Source of the DNA: Methylobacterium durans
GTDB taxonomy: Bacteria > Pseudomonadota > Alphaproteobacteria > Rhizobiales > Beijerinckiaceae
NCBI RefSeq assembly: GCF_003173715.1
Contig: NZ_CP029550.1
Location: 372,001-436,000 of the forward strand
DNA: 64,000 bases
Direction: 5' to 3'
Notes under the pieces: generated by a model
What the model was told of the DNA's origin: nothing
Database searches by the model: none
The model's input: only the letters and a program-made list of their open reading frames with translations
Made by a program: the position numbers and the translations under genes
Shown: positions 28,676 through 39,126 of the stretch, piece by piece
Position numbering within the stretch: the stretch's first letter is position 1
Layout of the letters: the number at the start of each line of letters is the position of its first letter

Positions 28676-29011
28676 TCAAGTCCCCAAGATGGCGATCTCG
28701 GCGAGCGCGGCCGCGACCGCGGCGTCGAGGGCCGCGAAATCGGCAGGGTCCGGCTGACCCCCGCGGCGCAGGCTGTCCTCGATCCGCGCGGCCGCGGCCG
28801 CGACGGCACCTGCCCCGACGCCGAGGGCCGAGCCCTTGAGGGTGTGCGCCCGGTCCGCCCGCGCGCCGGCGGGTTCGGCGGCATCGTTGAGGCCGGCCGC
28901 GAGGCGCCGGCACTGGCCGGCGAACAGGCCGAGCAACTCGTCGGCGAGCGCCCGGTCGCCGAAGGTCTGCGCGGCGAGATGGTCGCGATCGATGGCAGCT
29001 GGGTCGTGCAC
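28676..29011 (-). CDS. histidine phosphotransfer (Hpt) domain protein
   Basis: 111 residues of one Hpt four-helix bundle: FGDRALADELLGLFAGQCRR in the first helix and RADRAHTLKGSALGVGAGAV, whose His is the phosphoryl site. It would relay phosphate between hybrid kinases and response regulators; no partner kinase is in the immediate neighbourhood. The GTG start at 29011 has AGGAGG about 10 bases upstream; longer in-frame alternatives up to 29059 have none. It is divergent from the giant growth-pole-ring protein gene, and this placement is the only hint to its role. Its substrate could also be SixA at 19.7 kb. Confidence 0.8.
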   Translation of the reverse strand: MHDPAAIDRDHLAAQTFGDRALADELLGLFAGQCRRLAAGLNDAAEPAGARADRAHTLKGSALGVGAGAVAAAAARIEDSLRRGGQPDPADFAALDAAVAAALAEIAILGT

Positions 29012-29120
29012 CGTACCGACGCCTCCTGCTATCCACAGGCGCACCCGTGGTGTCGGCAACCGTTTAAGCCTTGGGGCGACATGGGATAAAGCGGTCGGCG
29101 CGGAGCGCCCTGTCGCTTGG

Positions 29121-29135
29121 TAACCATTTCGTTAA
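29121..29135. promoter_or_regulatory. CtrA-like motif upstream of the GPR-like gene
   Basis: TAACCATTTCGTTAA, a near match to the CtrA box (spacer one base long, first half lacking a T), 136 bases before ATG 29271. It lies in the divergent region shared with the Hpt gene. Much weaker than the boxes at 5140 and 24142. Confidence 0.25.
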
Positions 29136-29270
29136 GGTTTTTTCGAGCGCTCCGCCGGCTCGGGTATCCGGGGCCGCCGCCGAGGTCTAAACTTCCTTGG
29201 TAAACGGGAATTTCTGTCTCTGCTTCCGGACGCGGCCGGCGGTGTGGGACTGCGCGTGACGAGGCGTTGC

Positions 29271-32200
29271 ATGGCGACCGAGAAGAAGCTGAAGGACCCG
29301 GCCGAGGCGGCTCTGTCTGCGATCGAGCAGGCCCTCAACCTCGACCTCCTGACGCCGGTCGCCGAGAAGCGCACGGAGCCGCGCCTGCCCGATGTCGGCG
29401 ACAACGACCCGCTCGACGAGCCGCATGGCCGCCAGGCGCCTCCGCGTCTCAGCCTCGACGAGCCGCTGGCCTCCGACGTGCCGCCGCCCGACCGCAACCG
29501 CCCGCACCGCGAGGGCGGCCTCCTGCCGCCGGACCGCTCCCTCGTCGCCAACGACGACCGCCGCAACATCGGCATCCTGCAGCAGACCCTGCGGGTGCGC
29601 CCCTCGCGCAAGCCCTACCTGATCGCCGCCGCCGCCGCCTTCCTCTGGCTGAACAGCCTCGTCCTCCTGGCCTGGAGCCAGTCCGGGGGCGATCTCAAGG
29701 GATTCCTGCTCGGCCTGACCGCCCTGCAGGCGACCGTCGGCGCGGCCGCGGTGCTCGGGCCGATCCTGCTCTTCCTGATCACGGCCATGCTGGCGGTGCG
29801 GGCCCAGGAGATGCGCCTCGTCGCCCGCGCCGTCGGCGAGGTCGCGGTGCGCCTGGCCGAGCCCGAGAGCTTCTCGACGGACGCGGTGCTGACCATGTCG
29901 CAGACCGTCCGCCGCGAGGTCGCCGCGGTGGGCGACGGCGTGGAGCGGGCGCTTGCCCGCGCGGGCGAGCTCGAGACCCTGGTGCGCGGCGAGATCGCGA
30001 CGCTGGAGCGCGCCTATTCCGACAACGAGATCCGCATCCGCTCCCTGGTCGACGAACTCGTCGCCCAGCGCGAGTCGATCGTCGCCAACGCCGAGCGCGT
30101 GCGCGGCGCGATCACAGGCACGCACCAGAGCCTGAGCCAGGAGCTGGAGGGCGCGGCCGAGCGCATCGTCACCGCGATGACGGGTGCGGGCGAGCGGGTC
30201 ACAAGCGCCCTCGACACCCGCGGCGAGGCGATCACCAGCGCCCTCGGCAGCCGGGGAGACGCGATCACCGCGGCGCTCGGCGAGGCCGGCGACCGGGTCG
30301 TCGCGGTGGTCTCCGGCCGCGGCGACGACCTGATCCAGCGCCTCGTCACGACGAGCGAGGGCGTGCGCACCAGCCTCACCGAGGTCGGCAACGCCCTGAC
30401 GCAATCCCTGGAGAGCCGCGCCGACGAGGTGACGCGCGCCTTCGAGCGGACCGGCGGCCTGCTGACGTCGACGCTCGCCGACAATGCCGGCCAGGTGGCG
30501 CGCACCCTCGCCGAGACCGGCAGCGGCGTCATCGAGGCGCTCGACCGCCAGGGCGGCGCGGTCCGCGAGAGCTTCGAGCGCTCGTCCCAGGGTCTGGAGA
30601 ACGCCTTCCTGTCGCGCGGCAGCGAGCTGACGGACCGCTTCTCGGTCACCGGCGGCGAGATCACCGCGCGCTTCGCCGAGATCGGCGAGGGCCTGCGGGC
30701 GCATTTCGCCGCGACCGGCACCGCGCTCACCGACGACCTCGCGAGTCGCGGCGCGGGCCTGCGCGCCGAGATCGAGGCGGCCGGCGGCAACGTCTCGGAC
30801 ATGATCGAGGCCCGCGGCCGGGAGACCCAGGCCGGCCTCGCGCTGGCCGCGAGCGGCATCGTGGAAAGCTTCACCGGCCGGGCGTCGAGCCTGCGCGACG
30901 ACCTCGTCGGCTCCGTCGAGCGCCTCGCCGACACGATGGGCAGCCGCGGCGGCGAACTCGCGGACCGGATCGAGGCGGTGGCGGACCGCCTGCACGAGAC
31001 CATCACGGTCCACGGCGCCGGCCTCCAAACGAACCTCGACGCCGCGGGCGAGCGCGTCGGCGGTCTCGTCGCAGAGCGGACCCAGGCCGCGACGCAGGCT
31101 CTGGAGGGCGCCTTCACCGCCCTCGGCTCGACCTTCGAGTCGAACGCCGACGCGGCGCTCGGGACGCTGCGCGCCACCGTCGACAGCCTGACGGCCGATC
31201 TCGGCGGCCGCACCGCCGAGGCCGCGGACGCGATCCGGCGGAGCGCGGAGGAGACCACCGTCGCCCTCGGCGCCAGCACGGCCGAGGCTGCCCAGGCGCT
31301 GCGCCGCTCCGCCGCCGGCGCGACGGGCGAGCTCGAAGCCCGCACCGTCGAGGCGGTGCAGATCTTCGAGAGCCGGCTCACCGCGACGGCCGAGGCGCTC
31401 GCCAGCCGCACCGAGGAGGCCGCCGCGCACCTGCGCCGCGTCTCCGACGAGGCGTCCGGGGCGGCCTCCGAGCGGGCGGCCGCCCTCGTCGCCCGCTTCT
31501 CCGAGGCGACCGACGCCCTGCGCGCCGCCGCCGACACCGGCACGAGCGAGCTGGAGGCCCGCACCGTCGCCCTGCTCGCCGATTTCCGCACGCAGGCGGA
31601 GGGCCTGCACGGGGAGATGGGCGGCCGCGTCGAGGGCGCGCTGGAGACCCTGCGCCGGACGCTCGACGAGCTGCAATCCGCGCTGGCCACGCGCACCGAG
31701 GAGGCGACCGGCGCGATCAGCCGCGCCGCCGACGCGCTCGGCACCGACCTCGCGACCCGCATCGGCGACGTCGAGGCTGCCTTCGGCACGCACAGCCGCG
31801 GCATGACCGACCTCATCGCCCAGCACGCCGACGAGGCCCATACCCGCCTCGCCACGACCGGCCGCGACATCGTGCTCGCCGTGGCGAGCCAGGGCGCGCG
31901 CGTGGCTGACGCCCTCAACCAGACCGGCGCGAGCTTCGCCGAGACCGCGGAGAACCGCGCCCGCGCCATGGACGAGGTGCTCGGCAGCCGCCTCGCGGCG
32001 CTGCAGGAGACGATCGCCCGCGGCGACATCCTGGCCGACCGGATCTCCCGCGACACGAACTCGCTGAGCGAGGTGGTCACCGGCCGCCTCGAGGAGATGG
32101 ACCGCGTCATCACCGTGCAGGGCAAGGCGGTGGCCGAGAGCATCGCCGAGCGCGCCCGCGAGGCGCGCGAGGTCGTCGAGACCCAGCTCGGCGCCCTGGA

Positions 32201-35200
32201 GGAGCGCACGGCCAAGCGCTCCCACGAGATCGGCGAGACCTTCGCCAACCTCGTCACACACATCGACGGGCATCTCGGCGCCCGGGCGACCGCCCTCAAC
32301 GAGGCCCTGATCGTGCGCACCGGCGAGATGGCGCGGATCATGGCCGAGGGCGGCCGCGACATCGTGCAGACGCTCGACGAGCGCGCCGACACCATGGCGC
32401 TCGACATCGCGGCCCGCTCGGCGAGCCTCGGCGACGCCCTCTCCGCCCGCACGGCCGAGATCACCGGCCGCCTCGACGACCAGACCCGCGAACTCGCCCA
32501 ACGCCTCGACGAGGGTGCCGGCCGCTTCGACACGGGCGTCGTTGCGCGCCTCGAAGCGATCAGCGCCGCCCTGGAGGAGCGCAGCCGCCTCATCGACGAG
32601 ACCTTCGGCTCGCAGGCCTTCGAGGCGATCCGCCTGATCGAGGCGCGCACCCGCGCCGTCGACGAGGACCTCGCCGGCCGGACCCGCGACCTCGTCGACC
32701 TGATCCAGGCCCGGGCCGGCGAGGCGGACACGCTTCTGGCCGCGCAGGCGGTCGCGATCCGCGCCGCCTTCGCCGAGCGGGCGGACGACCTCGGCCGCCT
32801 CATCGATGAGCGCACGGCCGCGATGTCGAGCGAGCTCGACGAGAAGGGCCGCATCGTGTTCGGCGCCATCGGCGGCCGCGTCACCGAGCTCGCCCGCCTG
32901 TTCGACCGCGGCGGCACCTCGCTGGCCGAGCTCATCGAGAGCCGCGGCGACAGCGTCCTCGCCAAGCTGCGCGAGACCATCGCGGAAGCCGACCGGATGC
33001 TGGGCGACGGCGAGGGCCGCCTCGGCCGCACCCTCGACACCCGCACCTCCGACATCAGCGCGCTCCTCGACGAGGGTGTCCGCACGGTCCACGGCCTGCT
33101 CGACGCGCGCACCAGCGAGATGCGGACTCTCCTCGACAGCCACGCCCGCACCCTCAGCGACAGCCTCGACGGCCGCCTCGGCCCGCTGCACGACGCACTC
33201 GACGAGCGCGGCCGCGCCCTCGTCGAGACGATCGAGACGACGCTCGGCCACGCGACCGGGGCGCTGGAGGACCGCACCCAGCATCTCGGCGGCCTGTTCG
33301 ACGCGCGTCTGCGCGACCTCGACACGATGGTGGAGGGCCGCGGCCTGCACCTCGCCGAGGCGGTCGACGCTCGCACGCAGGGCCTCCGCGCCCTGTTCGA
33401 CGAGGTGCTGCACGCCCTCGACCAGGTCGTGGAGAGCCGCACCGGCGCCTTCCGCGAGCAGGTCGATGCCCGCAGCCAGGCGCTGGCGAGCCTGTTCGAG
33501 GAGCGCCTGCGCGAGCTCGACGGGATCGTGGAGGGCCGCACCGCCGCCTTCGCCGATCAGGTCGATGCCCGCAGCCAGACGCTGGCCGGCCTGTTCGAGG
33601 AGCGGCTGCGCGAGCTCGATGGGCTGGTGGAGAGTCGCACCGCGGCCCTCGCCCGCACGATCGAGACGCAGGGCAGCGCCCTCACTCAGGCGGTCGACGC
33701 GCGCAGCGAGACCTTCACCAGCCGCATCGACACGCGGATGAAGACCTTCGCGACCCTCGTCGCATCCCGCGGCGACGCCCTCGCGACGGCCTTCGACGAC
33801 CGTCACGACGCCTTCGCGGCCCTGGTCGAGGAGCGGATCGTCGCGATGGCGGAGGCCCTCGACGAGCGCGCCCGCAGCCACGCGGCGCTAGCTGAGGCCC
33901 ACACGAACGCGCTGGGCGCGGCCCTCGACGAGCGCAACGCCGCGGTGGAAACCCTCATCGACGAGCGCAACCGCCAGATGTCGGAGGGCTTCGAGCGCCG
34001 TGCTCTGGCCCTCGGCAGCCTCGTCGATACCCGCGGCGAGGCCCTGTCCCGTCGCCTCGCCGAGAGCGCCGAGCGGATCATCCGGGCGATCGAGGAGCGG
34101 GGCGGCGAGCTCGTGTCGAATGTCGACGGCCGCGGCCAAGCGGTGGCCGAGACCCTCGGCAGCAACGTCGAGCGCCTGCGCGCCGTCATCGACGGGCCCG
34201 TCGTCCACCTCGCCGACGCGCTCGCCGAGCGCAGCGACGCGATCGAGCGGGCGCTCGCCGAGACCGGCACGCCGCTGGTCGAGGCGCTCCGCGCGCGCAC
34301 CGAGGAACTCGTCGCGCAATCGGGCGAGTCGGCCCGCCTGCTCCGCGCCGCGGTCGAGGACGGCGCCGCCCGCACGGTCGCCGGCCTCTCGGAAACCAAC
34401 GATCGCCTGCGCCGGGACCTCAACGGCGTCCTCGCCCGCATCGAGCAGGCCAACGACGCCCTCAAGGATCTCGTCGCGGCTGCCGGCGACAATCTCGGCG
34501 CGATCGAGGGCGGCCTCGCCGGCCGCGTGCAGCAGATCGAGGCGGCGCTCGCCGAGATCGCCGCCGAGACCAGCCGCGCCAGCGAGGGCGTCTCGACGCA
34601 GGTCGCCACCCTCAAGCAGGTGTCGGAAGGTGCGCTGCAGGAGGCCTCTTCCCTCGCCGCAACCCTCGACCGGCACGGGAAGACGCTCGCCGAGCGGGCG
34701 AACGCGCATGTGCGCACGCTGACGGAAGCGGCGGGCACCCTGGAGAACGTGGAAGGCCGCCTCGCAGACACGCTCTCCGGCCGCGAGGGCGCGGTGACCG
34801 CGGCCCTTGCCGCGATCGAGACGCGCTCATCCGACCTCGAGGCGCAGACCGCCCGCTTCGGGCAGATGATCGAGGAGACCCTGCGTGCCGCCGAGGAGCG
34901 GGCGCGGAGCGTCGGCGCCGACCTCTCGAAGACGGCCCAGCAGGCGGGCGCTGCCGTCACGGGCGAGTTCGAGCGCCTGCGCACGGGCGCAGGTGCTGAG
35001 AGCGAGCGCACGACCGAGGCCGTGCGGACGGCGATCGAGACCGCCTCGCGGCAGATGCGGACGGTCTTCGAGGAATCGCAAGCCCGCTTCGGCGAATCGG
35101 TCGCGGGCATGCGCGAGATGGCCTCCGCCATCCGGCAGGAGCTCGAATCGACGCGCGCTGACCTGAGCCGCGGGGTCTTGGAAATCCCGCGCGAGACGCA

Positions 35201-35983
35201 GGATGTGACGGGCGAGATGCGCCGCGTCGTCTCCGATCAGATCAAGGCGCTCAACGAGCTGTCGGCCCTGGTCTCGCGCTCGAACCGCTCGGTCGACGTG
35301 GCGCAGCCCCAGGCCGGCGAGCAGCGCCGGGTCGCCGAGGCCGGCCGCGCTTCGTCCGGGACGGTCCGGACTTCGGCGGCGCCCGCCCCGGCGTCCGCTC
35401 CGAAGCCGACCGCCCCGGCGGCGAGCGCGCCACAACCGGCACCGTCCCGGCCGGCAACGCCCCCCGCCCGGACGGAGGCGTCGGCCCCCGGCCGGCCAAT
35501 CCGGCCCGGCCGCCGGTCGCGGGCGACAAGCGCGGCTGGCTCTCGGACCTCCTGACCCGCGCGTCCCTCGATGAGGAGGAGTTGCCGGCCGCCCGCAACG
35601 TCCAGGCCGAGGCGACCAAGGGCGGCAGCGAGCGCAGCCGCACGACGCTGGAATCGATCTCGACCGACATCGCCCGGATGATCGATCACCGCACGGCCGT
35701 CGATCTTTGGGAGCGCTATCGGCGCGGTGAGCCGAACCTGTTCGATCTGGCGATCTACACCCAACAGGGGCGCCAGACCTTCGCGGACCTGCAGCGGCGC
35801 TACCGTGGCGACGCCGACTTCCGACGGACCGTCGACCGCTACGTCAGCGAGTTCGAGCGGCTCCTCGGAGACGTCTCCAAGAACGATCGCGACTCCAAGC
35901 GGGCCGACGCCTACCTCACCTCGGAGACCGGCAAGGTCTACACGATGCTCGCCCACGCGAGCGGGCGCTTCGAGGGAGCCTGA
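29271..35983 (+). CDS. gpr: giant undecad-repeat growth-pole-ring protein (GPR/RgsE-like), frameshifted near the 3' end
   Basis: After one missing base at about 35486-35500 is restored, about 2,237 residues. N-terminus cytoplasmic (about 110 residues), then two membrane helices (YLIAAAAAFLWLNSLVLLAW and VLGPILLFLITAMLAV). From about residue 290 to beyond 1,600, more than 100 11-residue repeats of pattern hydrophobic-D/E-x-R-xxx-L-xxx, for example VDARSQALASL and FEERLRELDGI, in one long amphipathic helix. The tail holds a Pro/Ala linker and a conserved-looking domain (KRGWLSDLLTRASLDEEELP, LFDLAIYTQQGRQTFADLQR). Size, membrane pair and apolipoprotein-like repeats match GPR of Agrobacterium tumefaciens (about 2,115 residues) and RgsE of Sinorhizobium, which form a ring at the growing pole. 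The uninterrupted frame ends at 35555. Confidence 0.85.
30180..35000 (+). repeat. 33-bp (11-residue) coding repeat array
   Basis: The protein repeats hold one 11-residue phase with no register slip I could find through about 146 units, hence a 33-base periodic signal in the DNA. DNA copies are highly diverged, so this is an old array. The most recent copy pair is the 99-bp one listed next. Confidence 0.85.
33429..33660 (+). repeat. recent 99-bp tandem duplication inside the repeat array
   Basis: A three-undecad unit (VDARSQ, FEERLREL, VE-RT-AF) occurs twice with a period of exactly 99 bases: the string GTCGATGCCCGCAGCCAG occurs at 33462 and 33561. Near-identical DNA here shows local growth of the array. 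Confidence 0.75.
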
Positions 35984-36038
35984 ACGAGACGAGCGCGGCG
36001 CCCTCTCCGGATCGGTCGCACCCCAGCGCCCCGGCCCT

Positions 36039-36052
36039 CTCCCGAACGGGAG
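36039..36052. repeat. REP-like palindrome CTCCCG-NN-CGGGAG
   Basis: Inverted repeat in the short gap after the giant gene. The same core occurs at 52363 and 52454. This looks like a dispersed palindromic element. Confidence 0.55.
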
Positions 36053-36121
36053 CGGGAGTTCGTCGCGCCCGACACATCGTGTTCGGTGCGGAACGGCCGG
36101 GAGAGGTCCGCCGCGAGCCTC

Positions 36122-36562
36122 TTAGAGCAGGCCGAGGCTCACGAGTTCGCGCCTCAGCGCTTCCGGCATCTCCGCGAGGTCGCCGCTCCGCGCGGCGTCG
36201 AGGTCGCCCGGGGCGTCCTTCGGAGAGAGATACCGCCAGCCCTGGAAGGGCCGGTAGGAGCGCGGGCTGACGGGGACGAGGCGGGCATCGAAGACGAGCC
36301 GGCAGCGGGCGATTCCGTCGCTGCCCGTGAAGGGCTCGATCGCGGTGATCGCCTGACGGCAGGACAGGGTTCCCTTGATCACCCAGTAGATCGAGCCGCT
36401 GCCGACGATCTCGGCGTGACGCTTCGGGATCATCCGCGTGGTGTGAAAAGGCGCGGGATCCGTGCCGCTCCGCAGAGCCTCGCTCCGGTGGCGCTCCTGC
36501 CTGGCGGAGAGATCCTCGATCGTGCCGGGACCGACGCAGAGCTTGATCAGGTGGAGGGGCAT
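36122..36562 (-). CDS. DUF1489 family protein
   Basis: 146 residues from ATG 36562. It begins MPLHLIKLCVGPGTIEDLSA and runs through HTTRMIPKRHAEIVGSGSIYWVIKGTLSCRQ and FDARLVPVSPRSYRPFQGWRYL, the conserved blocks of the alphaproteobacterial DUF1489 family (about 140-150 residues), which has no known function. It is soluble and has no signal peptide. A longer in-frame stretch upstream is not family-like. It stands alone between the giant gene and the CheZ-like gene. Confidence 0.92.
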   Translation of the reverse strand: MPLHLIKLCVGPGTIEDLSARQERHRSEALRSGTDPAPFHTTRMIPKRHAEIVGSGSIYWVIKGTLSCRQAITAIEPFTGSDGIARCRLVFDARLVPVSPRSYRPFQGWRYLSPKDAPGDLDAARSGDLAEMPEALRRELVSLGLL

Positions 36563-36704
36563 GGAGCGAGAAAAGCGGGTCCTGAAGGGCCGCGTCGGCG
36601 GGCCCGTGGGCCGAACGCGTCGCCGGTCAGGCGGACTTAAGTGCGCGGCGCCCGCGCGCAAGTCTCGATTGCGGGACGCGGCACCCGGGGCCGCGCCGGC
36701 CGGA

Positions 36705-37745
36705 TCAGGAGAACAGCCGGAGCTTCTCCTCGATGCTCAGCGCGTCGATGTCGGCGAAATCGAGGGCCTCGTCGAGCGCGAGGACACCCGCCGGCTCCGC
36801 CGGGAGGGCAACCAGGGCGGTCGGCGGACGGAGATCGAACTGGGGCTCGATCTCGAAGGTCAGGACGGCATGCCCGGCTTCGTCGGCGGCGGTCTCGCCA
36901 TCAAAATTCTCCGTCTCCTCAAACCCGAGATCCGTCTCCGACGCGTCGAGGCCGTCCGTCGCGGCCTCCGGCTCGGCCGGGACGAAGGCGAGGTCTTCGT
37001 GGAGGGGGATCACCTCTGCGATCGGCGGCCGCAGCGTGGTCATCGCGTCGGCGGCCTCCATGTCGATGAAGCGGTCGACGTCGCTCTGGCAGAGATCGAC
37101 CGCCGCGGATTCGACGGCGGGGCGCGAGCCGCCCTCCCCGGGGGCGGGCGGGATCTCCAGGGTGTCGTCGCCCCAGATGCCGATCATGGCGATCAGGCGC
37201 TCCTCCAGGTAGCGCAGCGTGTGCACGATCCGGCTCGTGCGCTGGGCGGTCAGATCCTGGAACGAGCAGGCGGTGTAGATCTGAGTGGCGCGCCGGTCGA
37301 GCTCGTCGCAGATCGCCGCGTCCGCGCCGCTCTCGCGCAGCGTCCAGGCGGATTCCTGCACCTCCTCGGCCGCGCCGAGGATGTCCGAGGTGGCGCGCTC
37401 CGTCGCCCGCACGATCGCGTCGAGGGCCTCCGAGGCGACGCTGAGGCGGGTCTGATCCTGGTCCGGGGCGCTGATCGCAGCGATCTCGGCCTTGGTCCGC
37501 GCGATGGCGTTGGCCATCTCCATCAGGTCGCCGCGCAGGCGCCCGACTCCGTCGAGGCCGCGCTCGCCGCTGACCGCGTTCTCCAGGCGGCCGATCGCGC
37601 CGAGCAGCATGTCGGTGTCGGCGCTGCGGTTGCGCCGCGCGTACTCGGCGAGGAACCAGCGCCCGCGGGCGCTCTCGCTCATCGTCGCCTCGATCCGATC
37701 GTACTCGGACACCTCGATCGTGCTGAGCGACTGGGAACCTGACAT
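36705..37745 (-). CDS. CheZ-like protein phosphatase
   Basis: 346 residues. The helical N-terminal half contains the CheZ active-site core CSFQDLTAQRTSRIVHTLRYLEERL (about 190-215), where Gln and Asp of FQDLTAQR take part in hydrolysis of phospho-CheY. The C-terminal half is acidic and probably flexible; it ends DIDALSIEEKLRLFS, where CheZ normally has its CheY-binding tail. Function is therefore removal of phosphate from a CheY-type regulator, in chemotaxis or a related pathway. No other che genes are in the window. The start is ATG 37745, which removes 21 unlikely in-frame codons upstream. Confidence 0.8.
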   Translation of the reverse strand: MSGSQSLSTIEVSEYDRIEATMSESARGRWFLAEYARRNRSADTDMLLGAIGRLENAVSGERGLDGVGRLRGDLMEMANAIARTKAEIAAISAPDQDQTRLSVASEALDAIVRATERATSDILGAAEEVQESAWTLRESGADAAICDELDRRATQIYTACSFQDLTAQRTSRIVHTLRYLEERLIAMIGIWGDDTLEIPPAPGEGGSRPAVESAAVDLCQSDVDRFIDMEAADAMTTLRPPIAEVIPLHEDLAFVPAEPEAATDGLDASETDLGFEETENFDGETAADEAGHAVLTFEIEPQFDLRPPTALVALPAEPAGVLALDEALDFADIDALSIEEKLRLFS

Positions 37746-37830
37746 CGAACACAGCCTCGGGTTGTCTCGAAGACCAAGCGGTCCCGGCCCACGTTCAGGC
37801 CCGCTCAATTTGACAGACCGTGTTTAACGC

Positions 37831-39081
37831 GTGCTTACGCATGCGATCCCGGCTCGATCCGCCGCCCTTGCCCCCGCCCCTATCCGTGCCCGCCCCACCG
37901 GCGCCCTTCGCCTGTCCCTCCTCTACGCCGTCGTCTTCGTCGAGATCGGCATCGCGATGCCGTTCATGCCGCTCTGGCTCGGCGCGCTCGGGCTCGACGC
38001 CTCGATCATCGGCCTGCTGCTGGCCCTCCCGATCGCGACGCGGATCGTGGCCACGGCGCCGCTCGTCGGCCTGATCGACCGGGGCGTTTCGGCGCGGACG
38101 CTGCTGATGGCCGGCAGCCTCGGCGTCGCCCTCACCTACGGGCTGATGCCGGCCGGAGCCGGCCTCGGCTGGCTGCTCCTCGCCGCGCTGACGGTGCTGA
38201 ACGCGGTCGCGGCCGCGCCGCTCGTGCCGAGCATCGACTACCTGACGCTGGCCGCGGTGCGACGCGAGCCGCGTCTCGACTACGCGCGCATCCGCCTGTC
38301 GGGATCAGTGGCCTTCCTCGCCGCGAACATGCTCGGCGGCGCCCTCCTCGGAGCGCTCGGCGAGGCGCTGGCCGTCCCCCTCCTCCTGACCGGGCTGGCC
38401 CTGATCGCGAGCCTCGTCGCCTATGCCAGCCGCACGGTGGCCTCGGCGTCTCCGACGCCCCCTGCCGGCGAGGCACGCCCGCGCCTGCCGGCCCGTCTCT
38501 GGCTCTGCATCCTCGCGGCGGCGTCCATCCAGGCGAGCCACGCCGCGATCTACGGCTTCGGCAGCCTCTACTGGACCGCGCACGGGATCGCGACGGCCTG
38601 GGTCGGCACGCTCTGGGCGATCGGCGTCGGGGCCGAGATCGTGCTCTTCGCCCTGATCGGCCTCGCGCCGGCGCGCTGGCGCACGCCCTTCCGCCTTCTC
38701 GCCCTCGGGGGAGGCGCCGCCCTCCTGCGGTCCGCCGGGATGACGCTCTACGGCACCGAGCTGGCGATGGTGATCGCGCTCCAGTGCCTGCACGGCCTCA
38801 CCTTCGGCGCGACGCAGCTCGGCGCGATGGCGGCCGTGTCCGCCTTCGCTCCGGAGGGCGCGCGGGGGCGGGCCCAGGGGACGTTGAGCGCCGTGAACGC
38901 CCTGGCGGCGGCGAGCGCCACGCTCCTGAGCGGGCTCGCCTACCGCGACGGCGGAGCGCTCGCCTTCGCGCTGATGGCGCCCCTCGCGCTCGCCGGGCTC
39001 GGGCTGACCCTGGCCGCGTCACGCGCGGCGCGCAGGCCGCCAGCGGGGCCGTTTGGCACGGCGGGCCCGGAGACGTTATAG
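37831..39081 (+). CDS. MFS transporter (HcaT/phenylpropionate-type fold)
   Basis: 416 residues with 12 predicted membrane helices; the first is LYAVVFVEIGIAMPFMPLWL. The DYARIRLSGSVAFLAANMLGG and YGFGSLYWTAHGIATAWVGTLWA segments match the 3-phenylpropionate/nucleoside-type branch of MFS proteins (MFS_1_like). The substrate is not known. The GTG start at 37831 is uncertain: no strong ribosome site is visible and a start at a later codon is possible. It is divergent from the CheZ-like gene, with 85 bases between. Confidence 0.85.
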   Translation: MLTHAIPARSAALAPAPIRARPTGALRLSLLYAVVFVEIGIAMPFMPLWLGALGLDASIIGLLLALPIATRIVATAPLVGLIDRGVSARTLLMAGSLGVALTYGLMPAGAGLGWLLLAALTVLNAVAAAPLVPSIDYLTLAAVRREPRLDYARIRLSGSVAFLAANMLGGALLGALGEALAVPLLLTGLALIASLVAYASRTVASASPTPPAGEARPRLPARLWLCILAAASIQASHAAIYGFGSLYWTAHGIATAWVGTLWAIGVGAEIVLFALIGLAPARWRTPFRLLALGGGAALLRSAGMTLYGTELAMVIALQCLHGLTFGATQLGAMAAVSAFAPEGARGRAQGTLSAVNALAAASATLLSGLAYRDGGALAFALMAPLALAGLGLTLAASRAARRPPAGPFGTAGPETL

Positions 39082-39126
39082 TAACCGTTCCTTCAGCATG
39101 ATGACGGGGAACGGGAGACGCGGTTC

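Noticed and set aside
29187..33881. Long minus-strand reading frame of 1,564 codons opposite the giant gene
   Set aside because: Composition follows the reverse of the 33-bp repeat and codon bias; there is no ribosome site or domain, and the plus frame has membrane helices and a conserved end domain.
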